A DNA stretch of 17,597 nucleotides from an uncultured Oscillospiraceae bacterium (GCA_934659445.1 CAKUHV010000028.1:1-17597), one strand, 5' to 3'. Positions 1 to 6,402 are shown, counted from the stretch's first letter. Notes: a model not told the origin generated them from the letters alone. Numbers and translations: made by a program.

Positions 1-26
1 CAGCCCCGCGCAAAAGCGCGGGGCTG
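1..26. terminator. GC-rich perfect hairpin upstream of glgA
   Basis: Bases 1-11 and 16-26 are perfectly complementary (11 bp, very GC-rich) around an AAAA loop. No T-tract follows on the + strand, and the other side lies outside the window, so the direction cannot be judged. It probably ends the transcript of the gene before glgA, or separates it partly from glgA. The ribosome site of glgA follows about 10 bases later. Confidence 0.55.
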
Positions 27-48
27 TATCCAAAAAGGAGGCTTCTCC

Positions 49-1479
49 ATGAAAATTCTCTTTGCCGCGTCCGAGGCGGCCCCCTTCATCAAGACCGGCG
101 GTCTGGCGGACGTGGCCGGTTCTCTGCCCCAGGCGCTGGCCGCCGCGGGGAACGAAGTCACCGTCGTCCTGCCCCTGTATCAGGGCATCGGCCCGGACTG
201 GCGGCGGCAGATGACCTTCCTCAAGTGGTTCAACGTCACTCTGGCCTGGCGGCAGGCTTACTGCGGCGTGTTCCGGCTGGAACGGGACGGCGTCACCTTC
301 TGGTTCGTGGATAACGAGTATTACTTCAAGCGGGAGCAGCTCTACGGCCACTTTGACGACTGCGAGCGCTTCGCCTTCTTCTCCCGGGCGGTGCTGGCCC
401 TGTGCGGCCAGCTGGACTTCGCCCCGGACATCATCCACTGCAACGACTGGCAGACCGCCCTGATCCCCGTCTACCTGCTGGAGGAGAAATACCGCACCCC
501 CCAGCTGGCGGGCACAAAAAGCGTCTTTACCATCCACAACATCGAATATCAGGGCCGCTACGGCCCCCAGGTGCTGGAGGACGTCATCGGTCTGAGCCGG
601 GACTACTTCAACGAGGGGATGCTGGCCTATTATGACGACGTGAACCTGATGAAGGGGGCCATCATGGCCGCCGACTTCGTCACCACCGTCTCCCCCACCT
701 ACGCCCAGGAGCTGAAAATGCCCTTCTACGCCCACGGGCTGGACGGGGTCATCCGTCAGCAGGAGTTCAAGCTGCGGGGCGTGCTCAACGGCATCGACAC
801 CAGACTCTACGACCCCGCCCACGACCCCGGTCTCGCCGCCAACTTCTCCCCCCGCGCCCTGGTAAAGGGGAAGGCCGCCTGCAAGGCCGCCCTCCAGCGG
901 GCCATCGGCCTGCGGGTGGAGCCGGAGGTTCCCATCGTGGCCTGTGTCTCCCGTCTGGTGGGGCACAAGGGCTTCGGCATGGTCACCGACGTGCTGGGCC
1001 AGATCATGGATCTGAATGTACAGATGGTGGTGCTGGGCACCGGCGACTGGCGCTTTGAGGAGGCCTTCCGTCAGGCCCAGAGCCAGTACCCCGGCCGCTT
1101 CTCCGCCCAGATCACCTACTCCGCCCCTCTGTCCGCCATGATCTACGCCGGAGCGGACATCTTCCTCATGCCTTCGGTGTCAGAGCCCTGCGGCCTGTCC
1201 CAGATGATCGCCATGCGCTACGGCACCGTCCCCCTGGTGCGGGAGACCGGCGGCCTGAAGGACACCGTCATCCCCTATAACAAGTTCACCGGCGAGGGCC
1301 GGGGCTTCACCTTTGCCAACATCAACCCCGGAGATATGCTGTGGGTGCTGCGTCAGGCGTCGGAGCTGTATCACAGTAAGAAGGTCTGGCGGGGCCTGCA
1401 AAAGGCCGGCATGACCGCCGACTTCAGCTGGAACGCCTCCGCCCGGCAGTATCTGGATATCTACCGGAGTCTGCTGTGA
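49..1479 (+). CDS. glgA: Glycogen synthase GlgA (ADP-glucose starch/glycogen synthase, GT5)
   Basis: Transfers glucose from ADP-glucose to the non-reducing end of an alpha-1,4-glucan in cytoplasmic glycogen storage. The 476-residue length is normal for bacterial GlgA. The N-terminal Rossmann domain opens with MKILFAASEAAPFIKTGGLADV, in which K15-T-G-G-L is the signature that binds the ADP-glucose phosphates. HCNDWQ follows in the same domain. The C-terminal domain has the retaining-glycosyltransferase E-x7-E region around E379 (SEPCGLSQMIAMRYG), then ETGGL. The ATG start is fixed by an AAAGGAGG-like site about 7 bases upstream. Neighbouring glgC/glgD or branching enzyme genes are not visible and may lie upstream of the window. 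It ends in a terminator shared with the convergent gene. Identification is secure. Confidence 0.96.
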   Translation: MKILFAASEAAPFIKTGGLADVAGSLPQALAAAGNEVTVVLPLYQGIGPDWRRQMTFLKWFNVTLAWRQAYCGVFRLERDGVTFWFVDNEYYFKREQLYGHFDDCERFAFFSRAVLALCGQLDFAPDIIHCNDWQTALIPVYLLEEKYRTPQLAGTKSVFTIHNIEYQGRYGPQVLEDVIGLSRDYFNEGMLAYYDDVNLMKGAIMAADFVTTVSPTYAQELKMPFYAHGLDGVIRQQEFKLRGVLNGIDTRLYDPAHDPGLAANFSPRALVKGKAACKAALQRAIGLRVEPEVPIVACVSRLVGHKGFGMVTDVLGQIMDLNVQMVVLGTGDWRFEEAFRQAQSQYPGRFSAQITYSAPLSAMIYAGADIFLMPSVSEPCGLSQMIAMRYGTVPLVRETGGLKDTVIPYNKFTGEGRGFTFANINPGDMLWVLRQASELYHSKKVWRGLQKAGMTADFSWNASARQYLDIYRSLL

Positions 1480-1490
1480 GCCTGAACACA

Positions 1491-1528
1491 AAAACAGAGC
1501 CTGGACCTTTTGGCCCAGGCTCTGTTTT
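1491..1528. terminator. Bidirectional intrinsic terminator between glgA and the spoIIQ-like gene
   Basis: A perfect 14-bp inverted repeat (AAAACAGAGCCTGG at 1491-1504, its complement at 1515-1528) with a 10-base loop. It carries T-tracts on both sides: TTTTGCTTTCGTTTTC on the + strand, TTTTTGTGTT on the - strand. It lies 11 bases after the glgA stop and 14 bases from the stop of the convergent gene, so it can serve both. Confidence 0.92.
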
Positions 1529-1542
1529 GCTTTCGTTTTCAT

Positions 1543-2313
1543 TCAGTTCTGCGGCAGATACTCCAGGGGGTCGGTGTCCACCCCGTCCACCGTCAGGGAC
1601 AGGTGCAGATGGGGATTCAGGCCGCTCTCCCCCAGGGGGGACTTGCCCACGGAGCCGACGGTGCTGCCCGCATCCACCTGATCGCCGATGGACACCGGGG
1701 GCTTGGCGGCCAGACCGCTGTAAGCACTGACCATGCCGTCCCCGTGGTCGATGACCACAGTGGTGCCCATCATGTCGTCCTCGTACACATCGTGGATGGC
1801 GCCGCCCCGCATGGCGGACACCAGTGTGCCCTCCACTGCGGAGATGTCCAGCCCCGCGTGAGCCCGCCAGTCCCCCATGGTAACGTCATAGCTCAGGGTC
1901 TCCACACTGAAGGTGCGCAGCACCTCCCCCTTCACCGGCCATGTATAGACCGCCGGGGCGGGCTTGGGGGATGGGGTCTCCGGCCTGGTCTTGACTGGGT
2001 CTGGGTCGGATCCTGCCGGCTCGCTGTGCTCCGGCTCCGTTTTTGCGGGCTGCGGCGTGGGCTTTGCAGTCACCGGCGGCGTGGGGATGACCGGCTTGGG
2101 GTCGGGTTTTGTCTGGGTCGTGCCGCCGTTGGGGGCCGGGACGCTGGCCGCCCCGGTCACGGATTTGGCCGGGTCCTCCCCGGCCATGCCGCTGGCCGAC
2201 CGCATCAGATAATAGCCCGACACCCCCATGGCAACCACGCACAGGGCCAGGACGATGTAGAACCCCCGCCCCAGCACAAAATCCCCCAGGCGCTCTGTCC
2301 AGGGTCGTTTCAT
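1543..2313 (-). CDS. spoIIQ: Membrane-anchored LytM/M23 protein, probable stage II sporulation protein SpoIIQ
   Basis: 256 residues: a short basic cytoplasmic start, one transmembrane helix at about 18-38, a Pro/Thr/Lys-rich linker at about 55-120, and an M23 (LytM) domain at about 122-250. The zinc ligands look intact: H152-x3-D156 (HAGLD) and H235-L-H237. The pattern ETLSYDVTMGDWRAHAGLD, then a YEDD stretch and VVIDHGDG, is what I know from clostridial SpoIIQ. That protein sits in the forespore outer membrane, binds SpoIIIAH and is needed for engulfment. Bacillus SpoIIQ has lost a catalytic residue; clostridial ones keep it, as here. The ATG at 2313 has GAGGTG 7 bases upstream (2326-2321), and a sigma-F-like promoter precedes it. 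The gene is monocistronic. The alternative is a generic M23 cell-wall endopeptidase. M23 membership is certain; the SpoIIQ assignment is likely. Confidence 0.78.
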   Translation of the reverse strand: MKRPWTERLGDFVLGRGFYIVLALCVVAMGVSGYYLMRSASGMAGEDPAKSVTGAASVPAPNGGTTQTKPDPKPVIPTPPVTAKPTPQPAKTEPEHSEPAGSDPDPVKTRPETPSPKPAPAVYTWPVKGEVLRTFSVETLSYDVTMGDWRAHAGLDISAVEGTLVSAMRGGAIHDVYEDDMMGTTVVIDHGDGMVSAYSGLAAKPPVSIGDQVDAGSTVGSVGKSPLGESGLNPHLHLSLTVDGVDTDPLEYLPQN

Positions 2314-2333
2314 AATGCATCACCTCTGTCCCC

Positions 2334-2363
2334 TATTTTTGACGGGGCGGCGGAAGGCTATAC
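2334..2363 (-). promoter_or_regulatory. Candidate sigma-F (forespore) promoter of the spoIIQ-like gene
   Basis: On the minus strand, GTATA (2363-2359) is followed by exactly 15 bases and then GTCAAAAATA (2343-2334). The Bacillus sigma-F consensus is GYATA, about 15 bases, then GGNNANAHTR. The -35 matches fully and the -10 at 9 of 10 positions. The predicted start falls near 2328, giving a very short leader that begins at the GAGGTG ribosome site. Known spoIIQ genes are sigma-F dependent, so motif and gene identity support each other. Inferred from sequence only. Confidence 0.66.
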
Positions 2364-2406
2364 CGGAGCAGGGAGAAGTTTTCTGCGACTTTTTTCGACC
2401 CCGCCG

Positions 2407-2435
2407 TGGACTTGCGCGCCGCTCGGTGGTATAAT
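2407..2435 (+). promoter_or_regulatory. Extended -10 sigma-A promoter for the M16 protease
   Basis: TGGACT (2407-2412, 4 of 6 to TTGACA), a 17-base spacer and a perfect TATAAT (2430-2435) preceded by TG at the extended -10 position. It points at the M16 gene, whose ATG is about 240 bases downstream, so the repeat-rich stretch 2454-2640 would be transcribed as its 5' leader. No closer promoter was seen. Confidence 0.6.
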
Positions 2436-2453
2436 TCCGGGGTGATGGGGCGG

Positions 2454-2640
2454 GGCTTCGAGCCCGAACGCGGCAAGGGCAGAGCCCTTGCCCTACGATA
2501 AAGTACCGCTTTGCATCTTTGGCTCCCTCTGACGAGGGAGGCTTGGAACGGGCATATAACGTCCGTACTCTCTCGTAGGGGCGCATATCATGCGCCCGCC
2601 CAGGGGTCATAGGGGGCGCAGCCCCCCATCCCATAAACGG
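2454..2640. repeat. Mosaic of short inverted repeats in the leader of the M16 gene
   Basis: No gene is supported here. In order: a small hairpin GGGCTTCGAGCCC (2454-2466); a palindromic GGCAAGGGCAGAGCCCTTGCC block (2472-2492), also present near 4140 and, inverted, at 15835-15860; a CTCCCTC-TGAC-GAGGGAG hairpin (2523-2540), like that at 4199-4218; a GTAGGGGCGC-ATATCAT-GCGCCC hairpin (2575-2597); and a GGGGTCATAGGGGGCGCAGCC block (2603-2622) found inverted at 16004-16026. All pieces recur elsewhere in the window, so this is dispersed repeat material, not a unique leader. Confidence 0.75.
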
Positions 2641-2677
2641 GCGGGAGGGTGGGTTATTCTATTATTTGGAGGCTTTC

Positions 2678-3928
2678 ATGTATCAAACCACGATCCTGCC
2701 CAACGGGGCGACCATTCTGGCCTTACCCATTCCCGGCGTGCGCTCCGCCGCTCTGGGATTTTTTGTGGGCGTGGGCTCCCGCCACGAAAAGGCGGCGGAG
2801 AACGGCGCGGCCCACTTCATCGAGCACATGGTGTTCAAGGGCACCTGCCGCCGCTCCGCCGGGGATCTGGCCCGGGAGATGGACGCCATCGGCGGCCAGG
2901 TAAACGCCTACACCACTAAGGAGCACACCTGCTTCTACGCCCGCTGTCTGGACGAGCATCTGGACCGGGCCGCCGACCTGCTGCTGGATATGCTGTTCTC
3001 CTCCCGCTTCGACCAGAGAGACGTGGAGATGGAGCGGGGCGTGGTGCTGGAGGAGATCGGCATGTACGAGGACACGCCGGAGGATCTGGTGAGCGAGCGG
3101 CTGGCCGCCGCGGTATACAAGGGCTCCCCCCTGGCCCGGCCCATTCTGGGCAGGGCCTCTACCCTGGCCCCCATGACCGGGGAGTGGCTGAAAACCTGGC
3201 AGAGGGAGCACTACCGGCCGGGAAGCATCGTGGTGTCGCTGGCGGGCAGCTTTACCCAGGCCCAGGTGGATGCCCTGTGTGTCCGGCTGGGCGCGCTGGA
3301 GTCCGGCCCCGCCCCCACCACCGGCCCCGCCGCCTATCGCCCGGCGGTGACCGCCAAGAAAAAGGCCATCGAGCAGAACCACCTGCTGCTGGCCTTCCCC
3401 GCCCCCAACTATCTGGACCCCCGGCGGTATCAGATCCAGCTGATGAACGCCATCTTCGGGGGCGGCTGCTCCTCCCGCCTGTTTCAGGAGGTGCGGGAGA
3501 AGCGGGGCCTGTGCTACTCGGTCTACTCCTATGTGGCCGACCACGCGGACACCGGTCTGCTGGGCATCTACACCGCCGTCAACCGGGACCAGGAGCGGGC
3601 CGCCTATGACGCCATCCGGCAAACTGTGCTGGACTATGCCGACCACGGCCCCACCCAAGAGGAGCTGGACCGGGCAAGAGAGCAGGCCAAGGCCGGGCTG
3701 CTGCTGGGGCAGGAGTCGGTGCAGGCCCGCATGAGCCAGCTGGGGGCCAGCCGCCTGCTGTACGGCCGGGTGCGCACCGTGGAGGAGGCCCTTGCGGGCT
3801 ATGAGGCTGTCACCCGGGAGCAGCTCCACGCCCTGGCGCAGGAAATCTTCCGGTTTGAAAACGCCTCCCTGTCCGCCGTGGGCCGGGTGTCCGGCGCAGA
3901 GGAGTACACAAGCCTTCTGCGGGGGTAA
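2678..3928 (+). CDS. M16 family zinc metalloprotease (processing-peptidase/MlpA-YmxG type)
   Basis: A 416-residue single-chain M16 peptidase, about the usual length for the bacterial processing-protease subfamily, cytoplasmic since no signal peptide is seen. The inverted zinc motif is H46-F-I-E49-H50 (HFIEHMVFKG), with the third zinc ligand in VVLEEIGMYED (E126 region), about 76 residues later as the family requires. The C-terminal half has the substrate-contacting region GGGCSSRLFQEVREKRGLCYSVYSY with its conserved Arg and Tyr. I start at ATG 2678, with GGAGG 5 bases upstream; an in-frame TTG at 2666 would overlap that site and adds four residues. In many Firmicutes the homologue lies near dut or dapG, but here it stands alone between repeat islands. 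Substrates are unknown. Confidence 0.93.
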   Translation: MYQTTILPNGATILALPIPGVRSAALGFFVGVGSRHEKAAENGAAHFIEHMVFKGTCRRSAGDLAREMDAIGGQVNAYTTKEHTCFYARCLDEHLDRAADLLLDMLFSSRFDQRDVEMERGVVLEEIGMYEDTPEDLVSERLAAAVYKGSPLARPILGRASTLAPMTGEWLKTWQREHYRPGSIVVSLAGSFTQAQVDALCVRLGALESGPAPTTGPAAYRPAVTAKKKAIEQNHLLLAFPAPNYLDPRRYQIQLMNAIFGGGCSSRLFQEVREKRGLCYSVYSYVADHADTGLLGIYTAVNRDQERAAYDAIRQTVLDYADHGPTQEELDRAREQAKAGLLLGQESVQARMSQLGASRLLYGRVRTVEEALAGYEAVTREQLHALAQEIFRFENASLSAVGRVSGAEEYTSLLRG

Positions 3929-3955
3929 ATGGGGAAATTTTATACCCTCCCAGGC

Positions 3956-4005
3956 GGCCCGATGAGGGCATCGGCCGCAATGTAGGGGCGGATATCATCC
4001 GCCCG
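3956..4005. repeat. Two adjacent hairpin repeats (GTAGGG family)
   Basis: GGCCCGATG-AGGG-CATCGGCC (3956-3976) is a member in reverse orientation with loop TGCCCTCA. GTAGGGGCGGAT-ATC-ATCCGCCCG (3982-4005) is a forward member. The same pair, separated by an inserted further member, recurs at 16031-16131. The 27 bases between the M16 stop and this block hold nothing recognisable and no T-tract terminator. Confidence 0.8.
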
Positions 4006-4010
4006 AAAAG

Positions 4011-4132
4011 CCCCCCTTGCCAAAAGGGGGGAGGGCCACGAAGTGGCGGGGGGATTCTAACGAACGGCCATCATAGACGGAATCCCCCAGTCACCGCCTT
4101 ACGGCGGTGACAGCCCCCTTTGGCAAGGGGGC
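4011..4132. repeat. Inverted pair of three-strand hairpin modules (composite repeat)
   Basis: Left module (+): hairpin CCCCCCTTGCC-AAAAGGGGGG (4011-4031), small hairpin GCCACGAAGTGGC (4035-4047), then a third strand GGGGGGATTC (4048-4057). Right module (-), read on the minus strand: hairpin GCCCCCTT-GCCA-AAGGGGGC (4132-4113), hairpin GTCACCGCC-GTAA-GGCGGTGAC (4111-4090), third strand GGGGGATTC (4088-4080). A 22-base spacer joins them. The two third strands are perfectly complementary over 9 bp. A second copy of the composite, including the spacer, lies at 16137-16290. Confidence 0.85.
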
Positions 4133-4134
4133 CT

Positions 4135-4164
4135 TGGGGGGCAAGGGCCTGCCCTTGCCCTGCA
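4135..4164. repeat. Palindromic GGCAAGGGC block
   Basis: GGCAAGGGCCTGCCCTTGCC is a near-perfect palindrome (GGCAAGGGC / GCCCTTGCC) of the same family as 2472-2492 and 15835-15860. It directly abuts the composite repeat on its left and another hairpin module on its right, with no unique sequence between. Confidence 0.7.
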
Positions 4165-4165
4165 G

Positions 4166-4218
4166 TCTCTCCCTCCGTCAAAACCTTCAGTTTTGCCACC
4201 TCCCTCGTCAGAGGGAGG
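4166..4218 (-). repeat. Three-strand hairpin module, CTCCC version
   Basis: On the minus strand: hairpin CCTCCCTC-TGAC-GAGGGAGG (4218-4199), a second hairpin CAAAAC-TGAAG-GTTTTG (4195-4179), then GGAGGGAGAGA (4176-4166), which repeats the 3' arm of the first hairpin. The layout equals that of 4011-4132, but the arms have a different sequence that still pairs. A solo copy of the first hairpin is at 2523-2540. Confidence 0.75.
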
Positions 4219-4267
4219 CTTGGCGCGCCGGGTCGTCGCGCCCTGCGCACAAGGGTTCAAACATCCC

Positions 4268-4294
4268 GTAGGGGCGGCCCCATGTGGCCGCCCG
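4268..4294 (+). repeat. GTAGGG-family hairpin, GGCC-stem variant
   Basis: GTAGGGGCGGCC-CCATGT-GGCCGCCC, a further member of the family at 2575, 3982, 15777, 16074 and 16104. The inner stem sequence differs while pairing is kept. The 22 bases to each side hold no gene or promoter that I can support. Confidence 0.7.
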
Positions 4295-4321
4295 CGGACA
4301 GATCCAATCCCCAAAAAGCCA

Positions 4322-4356
4322 AAAACGCCGCCTGCGTTAAATGCAGGCGGCGTTTT
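4322..4356. terminator. Intrinsic terminator of dnaD-dnaI, possibly bidirectional
   Basis: A perfect 14-bp stem AAAACGCCGCCTGC / GCAGGCGGCGTTTT around a 7-base AT-rich loop. On the minus strand it ends in GTTTTTGGC directly after the dnaI stop (5 bases away). On the plus strand it ends in GTTTTCGTGTTT, so it can also stop transcripts running out of the convergent M16 gene, which has no terminator of its own. Confidence 0.9.
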
Positions 4357-4361
4357 CGTGT

Positions 4362-5366
4362 TTACATCTGGTTTTTCTTCAGCAGCCGGATATCGTCCCC
4401 GAAGAAGTGGAGCACATGGTACTCCCCCTCCAGCCGGGAGGCGATCTGGGGGGAATACCGCCGGGCCGCCTCTTCCATGGTCAGATTGGAGGAGATCACC
4501 GTGTTCCGTCCGGCCACCAGCCGGGTGTTCACCAGCTCATACAGGGCAGTCTGGGTGAACTGCGAGGTCAGCTCGCTGCCCAGATCGTCCAGGATCAGCA
4601 GGTCGCAGTTGAGATACCGCCGGGTCTCGTCCCGGGCCTGCCGCAGGTCGTCCTGATCCCGCTGGAACTTGCGGTTTTCAAACTGGGCGAACACGCTGCC
4701 CGCCGTGTCGTACACCACGCTCCTGCCCTGCTCCGACACCGCCCGGGCGATACAGGCGGACAGGAAGGTCTTGCCCAGCCCCGGCGCGCCGGACAGGAAC
4801 AGGTTTTTGAAGTAGAACCGGCCGAACTTCTCGGCGTAATTCAGGCATACCTCATACACCAGCTCCATGTTCTCCCGGGGGGACACCCCCCGGCCGGGCC
4901 ACAGGGTCTGGCTGTAGTAGTCCAGACGGAAGGTGTCGAAGGACTGCTCCCCCAGATCCAGCAGCTTGGACAGCTCGGCGATCTGCTCCTGGGCGCACAG
5001 CTTTTTCAGACAGTCGCACATCACCGCCCCCCGCCAGCCCGTGTCCCCGCACTTGGGGCAGGCGGGCCTATCGTCCAGGGCGTCCTCCGGCAGGCCCATG
5101 GCCCCCAGCAGAACCGCCCGCTCCCGCTGAAGATCCTGATTCTGGGTGCGGATGGCGCGGATGGCCTCTCCCGCCGGCTCGCCCTTCCGCAGGGACGCGG
5201 CCACCAGCCCAGCCATGGTGGCCCGCAGCTCCCGGTCGATCTGGGCCAGCCGGGGCTGCTTGGCATAGGCGGCCAGACGGCGGCGCTCCGTCTGGTCGGC
5301 CCGGACGCGGCGCTCCTCCTCCAGCCGGGCGGCGGCCCGGCGCAGCACATTGGGGTCGTATGCCAT
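4362..5366 (-). CDS. dnaI: Primosomal AAA+ ATPase, DnaI/DnaC-type helicase loader
   Basis: 334 residues. An N-terminal helical, coiled-coil-prone part (about 1-95) would contact the replicative helicase. A zinc-binding knuckle follows with C103-x2-C106 and C117-x-C119. An AAA+ domain (about 170-330) has Walker A GAPGLGKT at 193-200, Walker B LLILDD at 256-261, sensor-like SSN at 292-294 and the arginine-containing segment SPQIASRLEG at 305-314. In Firmicutes the protein loads the hexameric DnaB/DnaC helicase at oriC and restarting forks. Its ATG lies one base beyond the TGA of dnaD, with GGAGG (5379-5375) inside the end of dnaD, so the two are translationally coupled. The length and zinc knuckle fit DnaI better than the shorter transposon-type IstB. 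Confidence 0.9.
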   Translation of the reverse strand: MAYDPNVLRRAAARLEEERRVRADQTERRRLAAYAKQPRLAQIDRELRATMAGLVAASLRKGEPAGEAIRAIRTQNQDLQRERAVLLGAMGLPEDALDDRPACPKCGDTGWRGAVMCDCLKKLCAQEQIAELSKLLDLGEQSFDTFRLDYYSQTLWPGRGVSPRENMELVYEVCLNYAEKFGRFYFKNLFLSGAPGLGKTFLSACIARAVSEQGRSVVYDTAGSVFAQFENRKFQRDQDDLRQARDETRRYLNCDLLILDDLGSELTSQFTQTALYELVNTRLVAGRNTVISSNLTMEEAARRYSPQIASRLEGEYHVLHFFGDDIRLLKKNQM

Positions 5367-5367
5367 G

Positions 5368-6312
5368 TCACTTGTCCTCCCGCTTCATCTGTTCCATCAT
5401 GCGGCGCATCCGCTCCATGTCCTGCCGGGCGCGGCGCTCCTCCTCCGCCGGGGCGGGGGGCGTCGTCTGTCCCCCGGCCCGCACGGCTCTGGGGTCCCGG
5501 TCCCCCGCCTGCACCGCCTCGGCGGTGTGCAGGCCCTTCTCGTGCCAGCGGCGGAGAATGCCGTTCAAGTAGCTCCAGTCCATGGACTGCTTCTTCATAA
5601 TGGTCTTTTCATAGGCCATCCGGATGGCCCCGTCGTCAAAGCCCATGTCGTCCCAGGCGGCGATATAGGTCTTTTCCCGCTCCACCAGTGGCCGGGGCGG
5701 GATGTCCAGCAGGCGCAGCACCTCCGCCTGACGGCCCCGCAGGCGGTTCAGCCGCTGGATGTGCCGCTCCGCCTGCTCTATGGTGTCGATGCCCCGGCGG
5801 GCCCAGGCGAAGCCCTCCTTCCGGATTTGGGACAGGAAGGGCTTGCGGCCGGGGCCGTATTTCCGCTCCATCTCCTCGGTGCACCAGCCCACCAGCATGA
5901 GCACCACCTCTGCCGGCATGGCCAGATGGTCGTACAGGGTGTAAAGGATCTTCAGGTCGTTGGCCGTCAGCTTGCGGCCAAGGCGGCGCTCCACCTCGTC
6001 GCACAGACCGGGGAACTGGGGGTCCCCGCTCTCCAGCGCCTGATTGATGTCCTCCAGCGCATACTCCGGCGGGGGGGCGTCCCCCGCCGCCGGGTCGGCG
6101 GCGGGCAGCGTCTCCGGGGCCAGCCCCATGGCGCGCAGCCGGACCAGCGCGGCGTCCAGCCGCTGGGCCGACCAGCTCAGCCCCTTCACCGTCCCCCGGC
6201 GCAGCAGCTGCAAGTACAGCAGGGCGGCGTCGCCGCTGTCCGCCTGTAAAAGGCGGTCTGCCGCCTGATCGGTCATGGCAACGATGCTGCCCGGCAGCAG
6301 GGTCTGTGACAT
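5368..6312 (-). CDS. DnaD domain primosome protein (DnaD/DnaB-like)
   Basis: 314 residues. A winged-helix-like N-terminal part (about 1-65) is followed by a Pro/Ala linker, a first DnaD-type helical domain at about 85-165 and a second at about 205-262. The second carries the DNA-binding signature Y248-x3-I252-x3-W256 (YLNGILRRW). The C-terminal tail is charged and rich in Arg/Glu/Met. These proteins remodel DNA at oriC and recruit the helicase-loader complex. The ATG at 6312 follows AAGGAGAAAGGGGG; an upstream in-frame ATG (6438) would add 42 low-complexity residues overlapping the promoter, so I reject it. It is first in a two-gene operon with dnaI. Whether it corresponds to Bacillus DnaD or DnaB cannot be told from sequence alone. 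Confidence 0.9.
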   Translation of the reverse strand: MSQTLLPGSIVAMTDQAADRLLQADSGDAALLYLQLLRRGTVKGLSWSAQRLDAALVRLRAMGLAPETLPAADPAAGDAPPPEYALEDINQALESGDPQFPGLCDEVERRLGRKLTANDLKILYTLYDHLAMPAEVVLMLVGWCTEEMERKYGPGRKPFLSQIRKEGFAWARRGIDTIEQAERHIQRLNRLRGRQAEVLRLLDIPPRPLVEREKTYIAAWDDMGFDDGAIRMAYEKTIMKKQSMDWSYLNGILRRWHEKGLHTAEAVQAGDRDPRAVRAGGQTTPPAPAEEERRARQDMERMRRMMEQMKREDK

Positions 6313-6373
6313 GGGCGCCGCCCCCTTTCTCCTTGATCGCGCCCCGCCGTTTCCTGCGGAGGCTGTGTCCTCC

Positions 6374-6402
6374 ATTTTACCGCAAAAACCGGCAAAGGTA
6401 AA
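6374..6402 (-). promoter_or_regulatory. Probable sigma-A promoter of dnaD-dnaI
   Basis: On the minus strand TTTACC (6402-6397, 4 of 6 to TTGACA), 17 bases, TAAAAT (6379-6374, 5 of 6 to TATAAT). It lies 60 bases before the dnaD start. TTTACC and the GGTAAA overlapping the -10 form an inverted repeat with a 15-base gap, which could be an operator or chance. Confidence 0.55.

Noticed and set aside
2320..2634. 104-codon minus-strand frame upstream of the spoIIQ-like gene
   Set aside because: It is made of repeat sequence, overlaps the candidate sigma-F promoter, and shares its GQGLCPCR stretch with another repeat-derived frame.
2723..3829. 368-codon minus-strand open frame opposite the M16 gene
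   Set aside because: It is a mirror frame of the protease, with no domain and no start signal.
4011..4132. Miniature transposon (MITE) with terminal inverted repeats
   Set aside because: The ends are complementary, but they are the first hairpins of two inverted modules, and no clear target-site duplication was found. A mobile origin is possible but not shown, so I list it only as a repeat.
3982..4294. Possible CRISPR array from recurring GC-rich repeats
   Set aside because: Spacing is irregular, copies occur in both orientations, no unique spacers of constant length exist, and no cas gene is present.
4341..5600. 419-codon plus-strand frame opposite dnaI
   Set aside because: It begins inside the dnaI terminator, is antisense to clear Walker motifs and ends in low-complexity Pro/Ala/Gly/Ser sequence.
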